Shown here: positions 26,959 to 36,272 of the stretch, one piece after another
How positions within the stretch are numbered: position 1 is the stretch's first letter
Layout of the letters: each line of letters opens with the position of its first letter
From: an uncultured marine group III euryarchaeote
Lineage (GTDB): Archaea; Thermoplasmatota; Poseidoniia; MGIII; CG-Epi1
NCBI GenBank assembly: GCA_902531985.1
Contig: CACAGG010000008.1
Coordinates: 1-38,160, forward strand
DNA length: 38,160 bases
Direction: 5' to 3'
Position numbers and translations under genes: made by a program
The notes under the pieces: model-generated
The model's database searches: none
Seen by the model: the letters and a program-made list of their open reading frames with translations, nothing else
What the model was told of the DNA's origin: nothing

Positions 26959-27390
26959 ATGATTTTCTGGTTTACAGGGCAACCAGGTAGCGGTAAAACA
27001 ACATTGGGTAAGGCATTGATTGAAGAATTAGACGATGTTTTTCACATAGATGGCGATGATTTACGTAGTTTATCAGCTAATGTAGATTATTCCGAGCAGG
27101 GTAGGATTACTAATATCAGAACAGCCCAATCGATAGCGATGTATTTAGATAATAAAGGGAAAAATGTAGTGGTATCTGTAATAGCGCCCTATAAGTGGCT
27201 GAGGGAAGAATTTAAAGATAGGCACAAGGTAAACGAAATATACCTTCATACTTCTGAAATAAGGGGAAGAGAACATTATTTTGTAGACGATTATGAAGCG
27301 CCTACAGAAAATTTTTTAGATTTAGATACGACAAATTTGTCAATTGAAGAATCATTGAAAATAATTTTGGAGTATTTTAATTATGATTGA
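26959..27390 (+). CDS. APS-kinase-family P-loop kinase, shortened lid; candidate CDP-amidate kinase
   Basis: 143 residues, shorter than the usual 170-200. Present are the P-loop GQPGSGKTT (7-15), DGDDLR (31-36), the substrate Arg/Asn set R49, N52, R54 and IAPY (75-78), then DDYEAP (110-115). The usual segment with the KGLYKKAR-type lid between the fourth strand and DxYEAP is largely missing (IRGREHYFVDDYEAP). There is no ATP sulfurylase, PAPS reductase or sulfotransferase in the window. In C. jejuni the APS-kinase relative Cj1415 phosphorylates cytidine diphosphoramidate, and that step is otherwise unfilled here. The gene starts directly at the metK stop and overlaps the next by 8 nt. The kinase fold is firm; the substrate is open between APS and another nucleotide. 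Confidence 0.75.
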   Translation: MIFWFTGQPGSGKTTLGKALIEELDDVFHIDGDDLRSLSANVDYSEQGRITNIRTAQSIAMYLDNKGKNVVVSVIAPYKWLREEFKDRHKVNEIYLHTSEIRGREHYFVDDYEAPTENFLDLDTTNLSIEESLKIILEYFNYD

Positions 27391-27727
27391 ATATTCTTTT
27401 TTCATAGGCAGATGGCAGCCGTGGCATGAAGGTCACAGGTGGCTTATAGATCAAAGATTAAATGAACAAAAGCACGTTTGCATTGCAATACAGGATAGAG
27501 AGACAGACGATCGCAATCCCTTCACATCAGAGGAAGTGAAAAATAATATTGAAAGAGAGTTAAAAGAGTTGATAGAATCTGGCAAAGTTAAAGTAATAAT
27601 AATACCAGCAATTGAATCTGTAAATTATGGCCGTAAAGTTGGTTATGAAATTAATGAATTCGTACCTCCTGACGAAATAAATAAGATATCTGCAACTAAC
27701 ATAAGAGGTAAATTAAATCTAGATTAG
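27383..27727 (+). CDS. Small HxGH-type nucleotidyltransferase (cytidylyltransferase-like fold)
   Basis: 114 residues. FIGRWQPWHEGHRWLI (7-22) contains the HxGH nucleotide motif H15-E-G-H18, and ISATNIRG (102-109) is the ISxTxxR motif, so the active site is complete despite the small size. The family adenylylates or cytidylylates small phosphate compounds; archaeal NMN adenylyltransferases are of this type but about 170 residues. ATP sulfurylase shares the same fold, so the pairing with an APS-kinase-like gene is suggestive. It overlaps that gene by 8 nt. Substrate unknown: NMN, pantetheine phosphate, a sulfate or phosphoramidate compound are all possible. Confidence 0.72.
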   Translation: MIEYSFFIGRWQPWHEGHRWLIDQRLNEQKHVCIAIQDRETDDRNPFTSEEVKNNIERELKELIESGKVKVIIIPAIESVNYGRKVGYEINEFVPPDEINKISATNIRGKLNLD

Positions 27728-27728
27728 A

Positions 27729-27747
27729 TTTTTACCCTACTTATTTT
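27729..27747 (+). terminator. T-rich run after the metK operon
   Basis: Two T clusters (TTTTT at 27729-27733 and TTATTTT) directly after the stop of the nucleotidyltransferase gene, with no hairpin. This is a possible archaeal terminator, overlapping the next promoter. Confidence 0.3.
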
Positions 27748-27752
27748 ATATA
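27744..27752 (+). promoter_or_regulatory. TATA box for the 27772-glyA unit
   Basis: TTTTATATA centred 24 nt before the ATG at 27772, consistent with a leaderless transcript of 27772 and glyA separate from the ahcY-metK operon. Confidence 0.5.
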
Positions 27753-27771
27753 GCCAGCATGATAAACATTT

Positions 27772-28341
27772 ATGTTAATTATATCACAAAACTTGTCCAA
27801 CTATGACGTAGTGACTCCTGATGATTCAATACTTAGAATTAATTTAGCTTGGATTGAGGATTTAGATGAATTAAAGCGTATTCTTAAGCTGTATTCTAAC
27901 TCAAATATTTTTCTTGATTTACCAATAAAACGGACTAAGCCTCCTAATAATAAATACACACTCCAAGATATATCAAAATTTTTTTACGACTACAATAACA
28001 TAAAATATTTTGCAATTTCGAATGTAGAATCAAAATTAGATTTGGAAGCTTACTTATCGATGATTCCTAGAAAAATCGTTTTGGTACCTAAAATAGAGAG
28101 TGAAGCAGGAATAAAGAATATTAGTGAGATAGTACGAAGTCTCGGTGATGAAAAAGTTCTAATGCTAGATCATGACGATTTGTATTCCTCACTTTTGAAA
28201 GCAGGAAAAGGAGCTAAAGAATTTCAAAATTTAATAAAAGAACTTATTGTTTTCTGTGAAAATAATAATGTTAAACTTTTGCGAACAGTAGGTGTTATAT
28301 TTAGTGATGATGAAAAAAGGCATGGAGGCTACGTTAATTGA
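27772..28341 (+). CDS. Small pyruvate-kinase/HpcH-like TIM-barrel protein
   Basis: 189 residues. The clearest parts are FLDLPIKRTKPP (47-58), like the DLPGPKIR strand of pyruvate kinase, and VPKIESEAGIKNISEI (105-120) with the KIE motif (K107, E109). Next comes VLMLDHDDL (129-137), the metal-side strand shared by pyruvate kinase and HpcH/HpaI/citrate-lyase aldolases. It is far too short for pyruvate kinase (about 470) and shorter than HpcH enzymes (about 250-290). It may be a reduced barrel that cleaves or makes a C-C bond on a keto acid. It is coupled to glyA (4-nt overlap), so a link to glycine/serine one-carbon metabolism is possible but unproven. Confidence 0.6.
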   Translation: MLIISQNLSNYDVVTPDDSILRINLAWIEDLDELKRILKLYSNSNIFLDLPIKRTKPPNNKYTLQDISKFFYDYNNIKYFAISNVESKLDLEAYLSMIPRKIVLVPKIESEAGIKNISEIVRSLGDEKVLMLDHDDLYSSLLKAGKGAKEFQNLIKELIVFCENNNVKLLRTVGVIFSDDEKRHGGYVN

Positions 28342-29582
28342 AATCAGATCAAGTTTTTGAGATAATTTCCAAAGAGTCAAGAAGACAGAAATCTACAATT
28401 GAACTGATAGCTTCAGAAAATCATGTTTCATCGGCAGTTATGAAAGCTGTTGGATCATGCATGACAAATAAGTATGCAGAAGGTTATCCTGGAAAAAGAT
28501 ACTACAGTGGATGTGAAAATCACGATGCCATAGAGTCATTAGCCATTGAAAGGGCCAAGGAATTATTTAATTGTAGCTATGCCAATGTCCAACCCCATTC
28601 AGGCGCTTCAGCAAACATAGCAGTATTTCTTGCATTTATGGATCCAGGAGATAAATATGCTAGTTTAGTTCTTTCAGATGGGGGGCATTTAAGCCATGGT
28701 TTGAAGATAAATATATCTGGAAAATATTTTGAACCAGTCCATTATCCTTTAATTTATGATGAGTCTGATGATGGCTTTGAGACTATAAACTATGATGCAG
28801 TAAGAGAGGTATGCTTAGAGCATAAACCAAAAATGTTGCTTTGTGGTTATTCTGCATATCCACGAATTATTCATTTTGATAAGATGCGAGAAATTGCGGA
28901 TGAGTGTGGTGCATATTTGATGTGTGACATTGCACACATAGCTGGCCTAGTTGCTGGCGGGGTTCACCCTTCACCATTTCCTCATGCACATGTTGTAACA
29001 ACAACAACTCATAAAACCTTGAGAGGACCAAGAGGTGGTTTGATTCTAACTAATGATGAAGAGATAGCTACAAAAATAGACAGAGCTGTATTTCCAGGTT
29101 CACAAGGAGGTCCACTAATGCATATTATCTCAGGTAAGGCCGTCTGCTTCGGAGAAGCCTTGCAACCTAAATTCAAGGAATATTCTAGAAAAATAGTTGC
29201 GAATGCACAAGCTTTAGCCAAAGGTTTGTCGAGTAGGGGATTTAGACTAGTAAGTGGTGGGACCGACAATCACTTAATGTTAGTTGATTTACGTAAAAAA
29301 TTACCCGATAATACGGGAAAGGAAGTGGCAGTCTGGATGGAAAGTGCGGGAATGATTGCAAATCACAATGGAATTCCTAAAGATCCTAGGCCTCCAATGC
29401 AGACTAGCGGGATCCGCTTAGGAACTCCTGCAGTTACAACAAGAGGTATGGGTCCTAAAGAGATGGATAAAATTGCAGAATGGATAGATAGAGTAATTAT
29501 TTCCAAGGGAGATACCTCAGTTCATGCAGAAATCAGAAAGGAAATTGAAAAATTTTGTTTAAATTTCCCTTTACCTCATTAA
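28338..29582 (+). CDS. glyA: Serine hydroxymethyltransferase
   Basis: 414 residues from a TTG start overlapping the previous stop (TTGA). The next ATG comes after the conserved N-terminus (ELIASENHVS, 22-31), so TTG must be the start. The PLP lysine is K226 in TTTTHKTLRGPRGG; ANVQPHSGASAN and PGSQGGP are further signatures. It converts serine and THF to glycine and CH2-THF, the substrate of MetF. It thus supplies the one-carbon unit of the methyl cycle encoded upstream on both strands. Confidence 0.96.
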   Translation: MKSDQVFEIISKESRRQKSTIELIASENHVSSAVMKAVGSCMTNKYAEGYPGKRYYSGCENHDAIESLAIERAKELFNCSYANVQPHSGASANIAVFLAFMDPGDKYASLVLSDGGHLSHGLKINISGKYFEPVHYPLIYDESDDGFETINYDAVREVCLEHKPKMLLCGYSAYPRIIHFDKMREIADECGAYLMCDIAHIAGLVAGGVHPSPFPHAHVVTTTTHKTLRGPRGGLILTNDEEIATKIDRAVFPGSQGGPLMHIISGKAVCFGEALQPKFKEYSRKIVANAQALAKGLSSRGFRLVSGGTDNHLMLVDLRKKLPDNTGKEVAVWMESAGMIANHNGIPKDPRPPMQTSGIRLGTPAVTTRGMGPKEMDKIAEWIDRVIISKGDTSVHAEIRKEIEKFCLNFPLPH

Positions 29583-29634
29583 TTAGATGAAGGTGCACAA
29601 GCTAATTAATGTAGTATTTAGAATCCGTATTTAG

Positions 29635-32600
29635 ATGGTACGTTTCAGAGCATTAATCTTGGCATTAATTTTGCTCTTGCCAGCAGGGGTTCAGGGCGAA
29701 TGGTCTATGTTTGGCGGAGATGCAAATCATACAGGTGTAGCTGAAACTACAGAGCGTACTATACAAAAGAGAGAACCAACAGTATCTTGGGATAGAGGTA
29801 GTTCATCTGAAGAAGTTTACTCTTGGGGAACATCAATAGGAAATTTCACGCCAAATATCGATGGAGATGTTTACGATCGTAATGTTTTACATATTGTATA
29901 TGTGACAGCTGAACAGGATGGCGATTGGTTACGTGGTTATCTTGTAATTCGTGACGGAGGAAGCCCCGGTAAATTGATGTGGAAAAGGGATTTGGGAAAT
30001 ATTAAGAATCAAAATAATCAAAGTTTAGAGACTGAATTCGAAAGTTTCGAAGCTGCATATGGAACTCCAGCTATTGCCGATTTCGATGGTGATGGACTTA
30101 TGGACATAGCAGTTGCCACACCCCATGGAGTTATAAATTTCTTTGAGCCTGAAATAGAATATACCTCTTCAAGTGAAAGCTATGATGGAGGTAATGATGG
30201 AGATAGGTGGTTACATGAAACAGGAATCACGATAGTCCGTAGCAATCCAGCAATTACTTCCTTTAACGGAGGCAATGATTTAGTTATTTCAGGCATTAAT
30301 GAAGATGAAGAAAATGAAATAGTAGTCATTGCCATTGATGGTTCAACAGGTAATGAATTATGGAAATTTGAAGCTGCAGGGAATGAAATATCATCGCCAG
30401 CAGTGCTTGAAGATGGTAGTAGTAGAAAAGTTTTCGTTTCAGTATATGACAGTACTCAATTAGATGTATATGCTATACAAGGAGGTTCAGGTCTTTCGGG
30501 ATGGAATCCAAAACAGATTGGTACAATTCTTGATCCAAATGATCCAGGTCAACATCCAATCCTTCCTAGTATAGTTATTTCAGATATAACAAATGATGAA
30601 GGCAAAGAAATTTTAGTTCCTCAACCTCCAGCCACCGATAGTGGAGATGCCCAACTATGGTTATTTACAGATGATGGAGATTATGCAGCTGGCTGGTCCT
30701 CAGCTTACACGTTAGAAGGCGGCGGCGAAATTGATGCCACACCTGCGGTAGGCGATATTGACGGAGATGGTAGTCTCGAAATAGTTGCAGTTACTTGGGA
30801 AGATCCTAGTGATTTTGGGAACAATGAAATAACTCATGTTTGGGCTATAGATAATGACGCTACTTTAGAATGGGAAACTGAATACGATACAAGTTCCTCA
30901 GGCGGTGGTGGAGACAATGATGAACATGCAATATCTTCTCCAGTTTTAGCAGTAATTTACAATGACGACGGAGAGAATAATTTGGATGTTTTTACTTGTA
31001 CTACTCCAGATTGTTACGCATTAGATGGAAATGATGGCTCAGACGGAGGTGGAGCGAGTGATGACCTTTGGTCTATCCGATTAGATGGACGTGATGGTGA
31101 TAATCGTATTTTCAATTCTCCAGCAGCGTCAGATGTTGATGGTGATGGTTTGCTTGATTTTGTCATAGATGGGTCTGTGTATTCAGCAGACTTAGCTGAT
31201 ATGACTCTTAAAAAATCAGATATTCTGATTACAGATTCAGAGGGCAATGAAGTAGCCGAAGTTGAGGAAAATCAAGAATTGACACTTTACCCTATTACAA
31301 TTCGAAACGACGGAAATCATGACGCACTAAATGTCGATGTTGAGGTTAGATTAGATTCAAAGTTTGGTGACTTATTACACGAAGAAACAATAGATGTACA
31401 GTCAAATTCTATAATCAATCTTCAAGAATTCACTTGGACTGCTGAAGGTCAGGGTACACATGATATTTGGGTAATGTGCATAGTGGATGCGAATGAAAAC
31501 GAAGAAGTAAGATATGACAACAATAACATGTCTAAATCAATCTTAGTTAGACCTCAATATGGGTTTGAGATGTCTGCTGAAGACACTTTAGAATTTACAA
31601 ACGTGACTCAAACTGCGTCATTTGATATTGATATAGCAAATGTAGGGCTACGAACGGATAATTACACAGTATCTGTAACTGTGCAAGACCCTGAGTGGGA
31701 TATAAATCACCCTTCCGTAGTTTCTAACGTATTATCAAATACTACTGAGAGTTTCGCAGTATCTTTCACACCAAGTTCCAATGTTACAGCTTCAGTTCAT
31801 CAATTTAACATATCAGTAACATCAGAGGGAGATACCAGTCGTTCAAATTCAGTTTTCGTAAATATAGATGTTTCTCAATATTATGACATTGTTTTAGATA
31901 TGCCTCTTTCAGAACAACGGGTATTTCCAGGAACTACATTATTCTATCCGGTTAGAATAACAAATAATGGTAATGGGGATGATACCTTCGATCTTTATTC
32001 GAGTAGCGGCTGGAATTCACAAATACGCATCAACAATTCACCATCAGGCTCTGTTACTTTAGCAGCTTTCAGGACAATAGAAGCCGAATTGAAAATTACT
32101 GCACCTGCAGATTCCGAAGTAGGTGACTTCAAACAAATTTCCTTCACAGCAATTTCTCAGGGTAATGATTTAATTTCTAAATCAGTTTCCAGTAACACCT
32201 CAATTGGAATAATGATGGCAGATGATGCTGTCGTAGATATCCTTCCGGGTGGACAGGCAAGTTTTGCTATAGAATTTCAGAATGCTAAAGAAATTGCAGA
32301 TGAGTTGTCATTGGCAATTTTCTCGGGTGCACCAGAATGGGAGTATACTATTTCACCAACTGAAGTTTCATTAGATCCAAGTGAAAAAGCATATTCTTGG
32401 ATAAATTTCACAGCACCAAATACGGCCGAGCCGGGGACTTCATTCACGATTGTAATTGATTTAGAAAGTAACGAAACCTTGGATCAAATTAGCGTGGTTT
32501 TGGAAGTAAAACCAATACAGGGAGTACGTCTTTGGCCATCTGAATCAGATAATTTACAAAGATATACAGATCCCGGAGAAACAGTTTATTTTGATGTGAG

Positions 32601-35103
32601 ATTGGTTAATTATGAATCGGATTCTTTGGATATAACTCTGTCACATGACGAGTCATTGTTATCTGGCTGGTCAGTTTTATATGACAATTCATCAACATGG
32701 TCCAAGTCATTTCCCGGTGAAAATTCAACAATTGTTAGTATAGGAGTTACTAGTCCAAGTGATGCTGAAGCAGTTGAAACTGGATGGCTAAAAGTAATGG
32801 CTAGTGTTTTAGGTTATGAAGACACTTATTTTGATGCCAATATCACAGTATCTCAAGAATTCGGAGTATCTATTGATTCTATTGGAAATACTGAACTGTT
32901 GGGCAATGTTAGCCAATTAGTTACAATACCTATAACAAATACGGGCAATGGGGCAGATACATTTGAATTAGTATACAGAGGAAATTGGATTGATAATACT
33001 ACAGCAACCTTGTCATTTGATGCATTTGAGACTAAGGAGATTACATTCCCAATTAGTTCAGGTTTAGTTACCCCTGAAACTCAAAGTAGTGTATTTTTGA
33101 CAGTTAATTCTACCAAAAGTGAGCTAACAGGAAATCCTATTTCAAAATCAGCTATTTTTGATTTTACAGTAACGGGGATGAGCGCAGTTGACCCTCAATC
33201 AATGGTACTAAGCCAAGGAGAGAGTGGAACATATAGTGTAGCTATTGTTTCATTGGTTGATATAGATTCCTCAACTTCTCGAGTTATTACAGAAGTATCG
33301 GGAGACGTAAATTGGTGGACTGAGTTTGATAATACAGAAGAATTCGAAGGTGAAGAAACTTTAATTGTACCTGTAGGGCAACCAGAAATTCATACATTTA
33401 CAGTATCAGTTCCTGAGTATGCAGATGCCGGAAATTATGTATTTAATCTCAAAGTTACCGATTATAACGATCCAAGTCATGTTTCAACATTGACATATAA
33501 TCTGTATGTAAGACAAGTTTATGATATTCGTGTAGATACTCTATCAGACCCACCCAATGTAGACACAGGCGCCAATGCATCTTGGGATTTTAGAATAACT
33601 AATAATGGCAATGGGGGGGATAGAGTTGATTTTGAGTTAACTGGTTTACCAAATAATTGGAATTACACTTTTGCTTCAGACAGCATTGAGGTTTTACATT
33701 CACCGCCCGGAGAGAATGTAGGTACAGTTACACTAATTGTAGAGGTGCCGGAAACAGCTTCCCCGGCAGTTTATGAGTTTAATTTATCGGCGCAATCTTT
33801 AGGCGTTACAGTCAATGTTACATTGAATTTGACTGTAAATACATTTTATCAAATTTCAGTTACTGAAACTTCAAGCGTTGATGTTACTGGACAAGCAGGC
33901 GATACAGTTTACTTTCAGTTTAAAGTTAAAAATAGAGGAAATTCAGTAGACACTTTAAATGTGGAGGGCGGTGGTTCCATGGTCGATCAAGCTTTACCTG
34001 CAGAATTTCAGTGGACTTCAAAAACCTTACAGCCAGGTGAAGAACAAACTAATTATTTCAAAGCTACAATTCCTAATGGAGAGGGGCCCTGGACTGCCTT
34101 GGTTACGGTAAGTTCTTCAGATTCCTTAACTTCAGTTGAAACTATTACATTAACATTAAGAGGTATTACTCTTCCGGATGCAAGTCTTAGAGATTTACTG
34201 TTTGCCCCTGCTAGTCCAAAAGAAGGAGATAAGGTGACAGCAAGATTTACAATACTTTCTAATGATGCTCCAATTCAATCAGTCTATTATTCAGTGTATG
34301 TAGATGGTAGAGTTGTTAAATCAGCTTTCGCCAATAGTATAGAAAATGGCGGCAGTAAACTAGTATCTGTTACATTTACTGCAGGAGAAGGTTGCCAAGA
34401 AGTTAAAGTGGTTCTTGATCCCGACGGCAGTCTCGCAGAGAGTAATACAGGAAATAATGAGATTATAAATGAAATATGTGCAGAATCTTCAGCAGGTAGT
34501 AATTTACCCATCTTCATTGCTATATTCGCAGTTCTATTAGTTGCAGGTGCCGTTTACTATAGATATTCGACAAGGACGCAAGCACCAGCAATTAAGGCCA
34601 AGGCAGCGCCAATTGTAGAAGAAACGCCAGTTAATTTCCCATTAATCCTTAATTGTACAAAGTGCGGTTCACGCGTTAGAGTGGCCCGTCCAGGTTCCTT
34701 TAGATGTCCCTCGTGTAAGGCAGTTTCTTCAGTAGATAGTAATGGTAAGATTGTAGCGGATGATTCAGAAACTGAAAAGCAAGTTAAGCCTAAACCAAGA
34801 GTACCTTCCAAATCAATTGTTGGTACAGATAGAAGACTTCGAATGGAGCGTTTTTTGTCAGAGGAAGAAAAGGAAAAAGTAGAAGAAAAGTTGGAACCAG
34901 AATCAAAACTTTCAGCCTCTGAAAAATTAAAGCAATTGAAGGCAGAAGAAGGTATTATGGAGGGTGAAGAAAGCATTGAAGAGTTACCTGATGAAGAGTC
35001 AAAAGAAATTGAAGACACTCCTAAGAAAAAGGAAAACAAATCTAAAAAAAAACGTAGCCCGCCGAAAGGAGGTAGTTTTGGACCAACAGTTGGCGGATTC
35101 TGA
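29635..35103 (+). CDS. Giant secreted/membrane-anchored FG-GAP, CARDB and NEW3-like repeat protein with cytoplasmic zinc ribbon
   Basis: 1822 residues. A signal peptide (MVRFRALILALILLLPAGVQG) is followed by WSMFGGDANHTG, the start of a PQQ-like beta-propeller. FG-GAP calcium-type repeats follow: DFDGDGLMDIAV, DIDGDGSLEIVA and DVDGDGLLDFVI (DNA near 30080, 30755, 31130). A CARDB-like domain lies near 31250-31550, then six or seven diverged NEW3-like beta domains with NNGNGDDTF-type loops up to about 34190, and a last CARDB (34180-34480). A membrane helix (34498-34569) and a cytoplasmic tail follow, with a C-x2-C...C-x2-C zinc ribbon (CTKC, CPSC, 34651-34733), a long acidic and basic linker and a Gly-rich end. 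Surface adhesion or binding is inference. The ATG follows an in-frame TAG directly, so the start is fixed. Confidence 0.85.
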   Translation: MVRFRALILALILLLPAGVQGEWSMFGGDANHTGVAETTERTIQKREPTVSWDRGSSSEEVYSWGTSIGNFTPNIDGDVYDRNVLHIVYVTAEQDGDWLRGYLVIRDGGSPGKLMWKRDLGNIKNQNNQSLETEFESFEAAYGTPAIADFDGDGLMDIAVATPHGVINFFEPEIEYTSSSESYDGGNDGDRWLHETGITIVRSNPAITSFNGGNDLVISGINEDEENEIVVIAIDGSTGNELWKFEAAGNEISSPAVLEDGSSRKVFVSVYDSTQLDVYAIQGGSGLSGWNPKQIGTILDPNDPGQHPILPSIVISDITNDEGKEILVPQPPATDSGDAQLWLFTDDGDYAAGWSSAYTLEGGGEIDATPAVGDIDGDGSLEIVAVTWEDPSDFGNNEITHVWAIDNDATLEWETEYDTSSSGGGGDNDEHAISSPVLAVIYNDDGENNLDVFTCTTPDCYALDGNDGSDGGGASDDLWSIRLDGRDGDNRIFNSPAASDVDGDGLLDFVIDGSVYSADLADMTLKKSDILITDSEGNEVAEVEENQELTLYPITIRNDGNHDALNVDVEVRLDSKFGDLLHEETIDVQSNSIINLQEFTWTAEGQGTHDIWVMCIVDANENEEVRYDNNNMSKSILVRPQYGFEMSAEDTLEFTNVTQTASFDIDIANVGLRTDNYTVSVTVQDPEWDINHPSVVSNVLSNTTESFAVSFTPSSNVTASVHQFNISVTSEGDTSRSNSVFVNIDVSQYYDIVLDMPLSEQRVFPGTTLFYPVRITNNGNGDDTFDLYSSSGWNSQIRINNSPSGSVTLAAFRTIEAELKITAPADSEVGDFKQISFTAISQGNDLISKSVSSNTSIGIMMADDAVVDILPGGQASFAIEFQNAKEIADELSLAIFSGAPEWEYTISPTEVSLDPSEKAYSWINFTAPNTAEPGTSFTIVIDLESNETLDQISVVLEVKPIQGVRLWPSESDNLQRYTDPGETVYFDVRLVNYESDSLDITLSHDESLLSGWSVLYDNSSTWSKSFPGENSTIVSIGVTSPSDAEAVETGWLKVMASVLGYEDTYFDANITVSQEFGVSIDSIGNTELLGNVSQLVTIPITNTGNGADTFELVYRGNWIDNTTATLSFDAFETKEITFPISSGLVTPETQSSVFLTVNSTKSELTGNPISKSAIFDFTVTGMSAVDPQSMVLSQGESGTYSVAIVSLVDIDSSTSRVITEVSGDVNWWTEFDNTEEFEGEETLIVPVGQPEIHTFTVSVPEYADAGNYVFNLKVTDYNDPSHVSTLTYNLYVRQVYDIRVDTLSDPPNVDTGANASWDFRITNNGNGGDRVDFELTGLPNNWNYTFASDSIEVLHSPPGENVGTVTLIVEVPETASPAVYEFNLSAQSLGVTVNVTLNLTVNTFYQISVTETSSVDVTGQAGDTVYFQFKVKNRGNSVDTLNVEGGGSMVDQALPAEFQWTSKTLQPGEEQTNYFKATIPNGEGPWTALVTVSSSDSLTSVETITLTLRGITLPDASLRDLLFAPASPKEGDKVTARFTILSNDAPIQSVYYSVYVDGRVVKSAFANSIENGGSKLVSVTFTAGEGCQEVKVVLDPDGSLAESNTGNNEIINEICAESSAGSNLPIFIAIFAVLLVAGAVYYRYSTRTQAPAIKAKAAPIVEETPVNFPLILNCTKCGSRVRVARPGSFRCPSCKAVSSVDSNGKIVADDSETEKQVKPKPRVPSKSIVGTDRRLRMERFLSEEEKEKVEEKLEPESKLSASEKLKQLKAEEGIMEGEESIEELPDEESKEIEDTPKKKENKSKKKRSPPKGGSFGPTVGGF

Positions 35104-36272
35104 TGAAAGTTGGCTTAGTTGGAAAGCCTAACGCAGGTAAATCTACATTTTTTACAGCAGTAACTTCAGCGAGTGCACAAATTGGCGATTACCCTTTTAC
35201 AACAATAGAAAAGAATGTAGGTATAGCTTATGTTAGGAAAACCTGCCCTAGCAAGGAATTAGAAGTGGAACCAAATCCAAATAATTCACTATCAATAAAT
35301 GGAATCAGATATATTCCGGTAGAAGTTATTGATGTTGCAGGATTAGTTCCTGGTGCTCATAAGGGCAAAGGAATGGGCAATAAATTTCTCGACGATTTAA
35401 GGCAAGCAGATGTCCTTATTCAAGTAGTCGATTCTTCAGGAAATACAGATTTAGAAGGAAATTCTACCGAAGGCGCAGATCCAATTGAAGAAATAAATTT
35501 TCTAAAAAATGAAATATGCCAATGGATTAGTGAAATTACGATGCGTACGTGGTCGCGTAGTGCACGTGCAGTAGAGGCGGGTGAAAAAATTGAAAATTTC
35601 CTCTCTGAAAGATTAGCTGGATTAAAGTTTAGCAGAGAACATGTCATAACTGCATTAAGAAAGGCTTCAATTTCTAAACCAATAATGAAATGGGGTCCAG
35701 ATGAAGGGATTGTGATTGCTGAATTATTACAAGATATAGCAAAGCCTATTGTTATTGCAGCAAACAAAGCAGATATTTCTTCAGAAGAAAATTTGAGAAA
35801 TTTATCTAAAAAAGGAGCTATAATTACAGTAGCTGATTATGAGTTAGCATTGAAAAAAGCATCAGAAATAGGCTTAATAGAATACATTGCAGGTGCTTCA
35901 GACTTTAATATCTCTAGCGATAAATTAACAGAAGGACAAAAAGAGGCGCTTCAAAAAATTAAAGTTTTTTTAAAATCCAAAGGTTCGACAGGTGTTCAAG
36001 AATGTGTCGAAAAGGCAGTTCTTGAAAAATTAGATTTAATAGCCGTTTATCCTGTAGAGGATGAAACGCATTTTACAGATGGGCAGGGAAGGGTATTACC
36101 AGATGCACATTTGCTCTCTAGAGAGTCTTCAGCTTTAGATTTGGCATACAAGGTTCATACAGATATTGGTGACAATTTTATTAGAGCTATAGATTGCCGT
36201 TCAAAGCGTATAATTGGAAAGGATTACGTCCTTCAAGATGGAGACATAATCAAAATTGTAGCAGGTTCATAG
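35103..36272 (+). CDS. Archaeal Obg-like GTPase with C-terminal TGS-type domain
   Basis: 389 residues. The G motifs are GKPNAGKST (7-15), the switch-I area DYPFTTIEKNVG, DVAGLVPGAHKGKGMGNKF with the G3 DxxG, and ANKAD as G4. The middle holds a helical domain, and the C-terminus reads as a TGS domain (SSALDLAYKVHTDIGDNFIRAI, ending DIIKIVAG). It belongs to the HSR1/Obg-type family, close to YchF-like GTPases, that associates with ribosomes. It begins in a 1-nt overlap with the giant protein gene (TGATG), and the next gene follows by 2 nt. Conserved core gene; a general ribosome or stress function is known for the family only. Confidence 0.93.
   Translation: MKVGLVGKPNAGKSTFFTAVTSASAQIGDYPFTTIEKNVGIAYVRKTCPSKELEVEPNPNNSLSINGIRYIPVEVIDVAGLVPGAHKGKGMGNKFLDDLRQADVLIQVVDSSGNTDLEGNSTEGADPIEEINFLKNEICQWISEITMRTWSRSARAVEAGEKIENFLSERLAGLKFSREHVITALRKASISKPIMKWGPDEGIVIAELLQDIAKPIVIAANKADISSEENLRNLSKKGAIITVADYELALKKASEIGLIEYIAGASDFNISSDKLTEGQKEALQKIKVFLKSKGSTGVQECVEKAVLEKLDLIAVYPVEDETHFTDGQGRVLPDAHLLSRESSALDLAYKVHTDIGDNFIRAIDCRSKRIIGKDYVLQDGDIIKIVAGS

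Noticed and set aside
26959-27727. Sulfate assimilation module (ATP sulfurylase plus APS kinase)
   Set aside because: The partner is a 114-residue HxGH protein too small for ATP sulfurylase, the kinase lid is shortened and no PAPS-using gene is present. Kept only as an alternative.
31960-33620. DNA repeats of the type aataatggcaatgggg within the giant gene
   Set aside because: They are diverged codings of the NNGNG loop in repeated beta domains, not a mobile or regulatory repeat.
34557-35039. 160-codon open frame on the minus strand
   Set aside because: Antisense to the charged tail of the giant surface protein; Ser/Phe-rich low-complexity translation with no recognisable domain.
35420-35767. 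115-codon open frame on the minus strand
   Set aside because: Antisense to the Obg-like GTPase; no start context or known motif.
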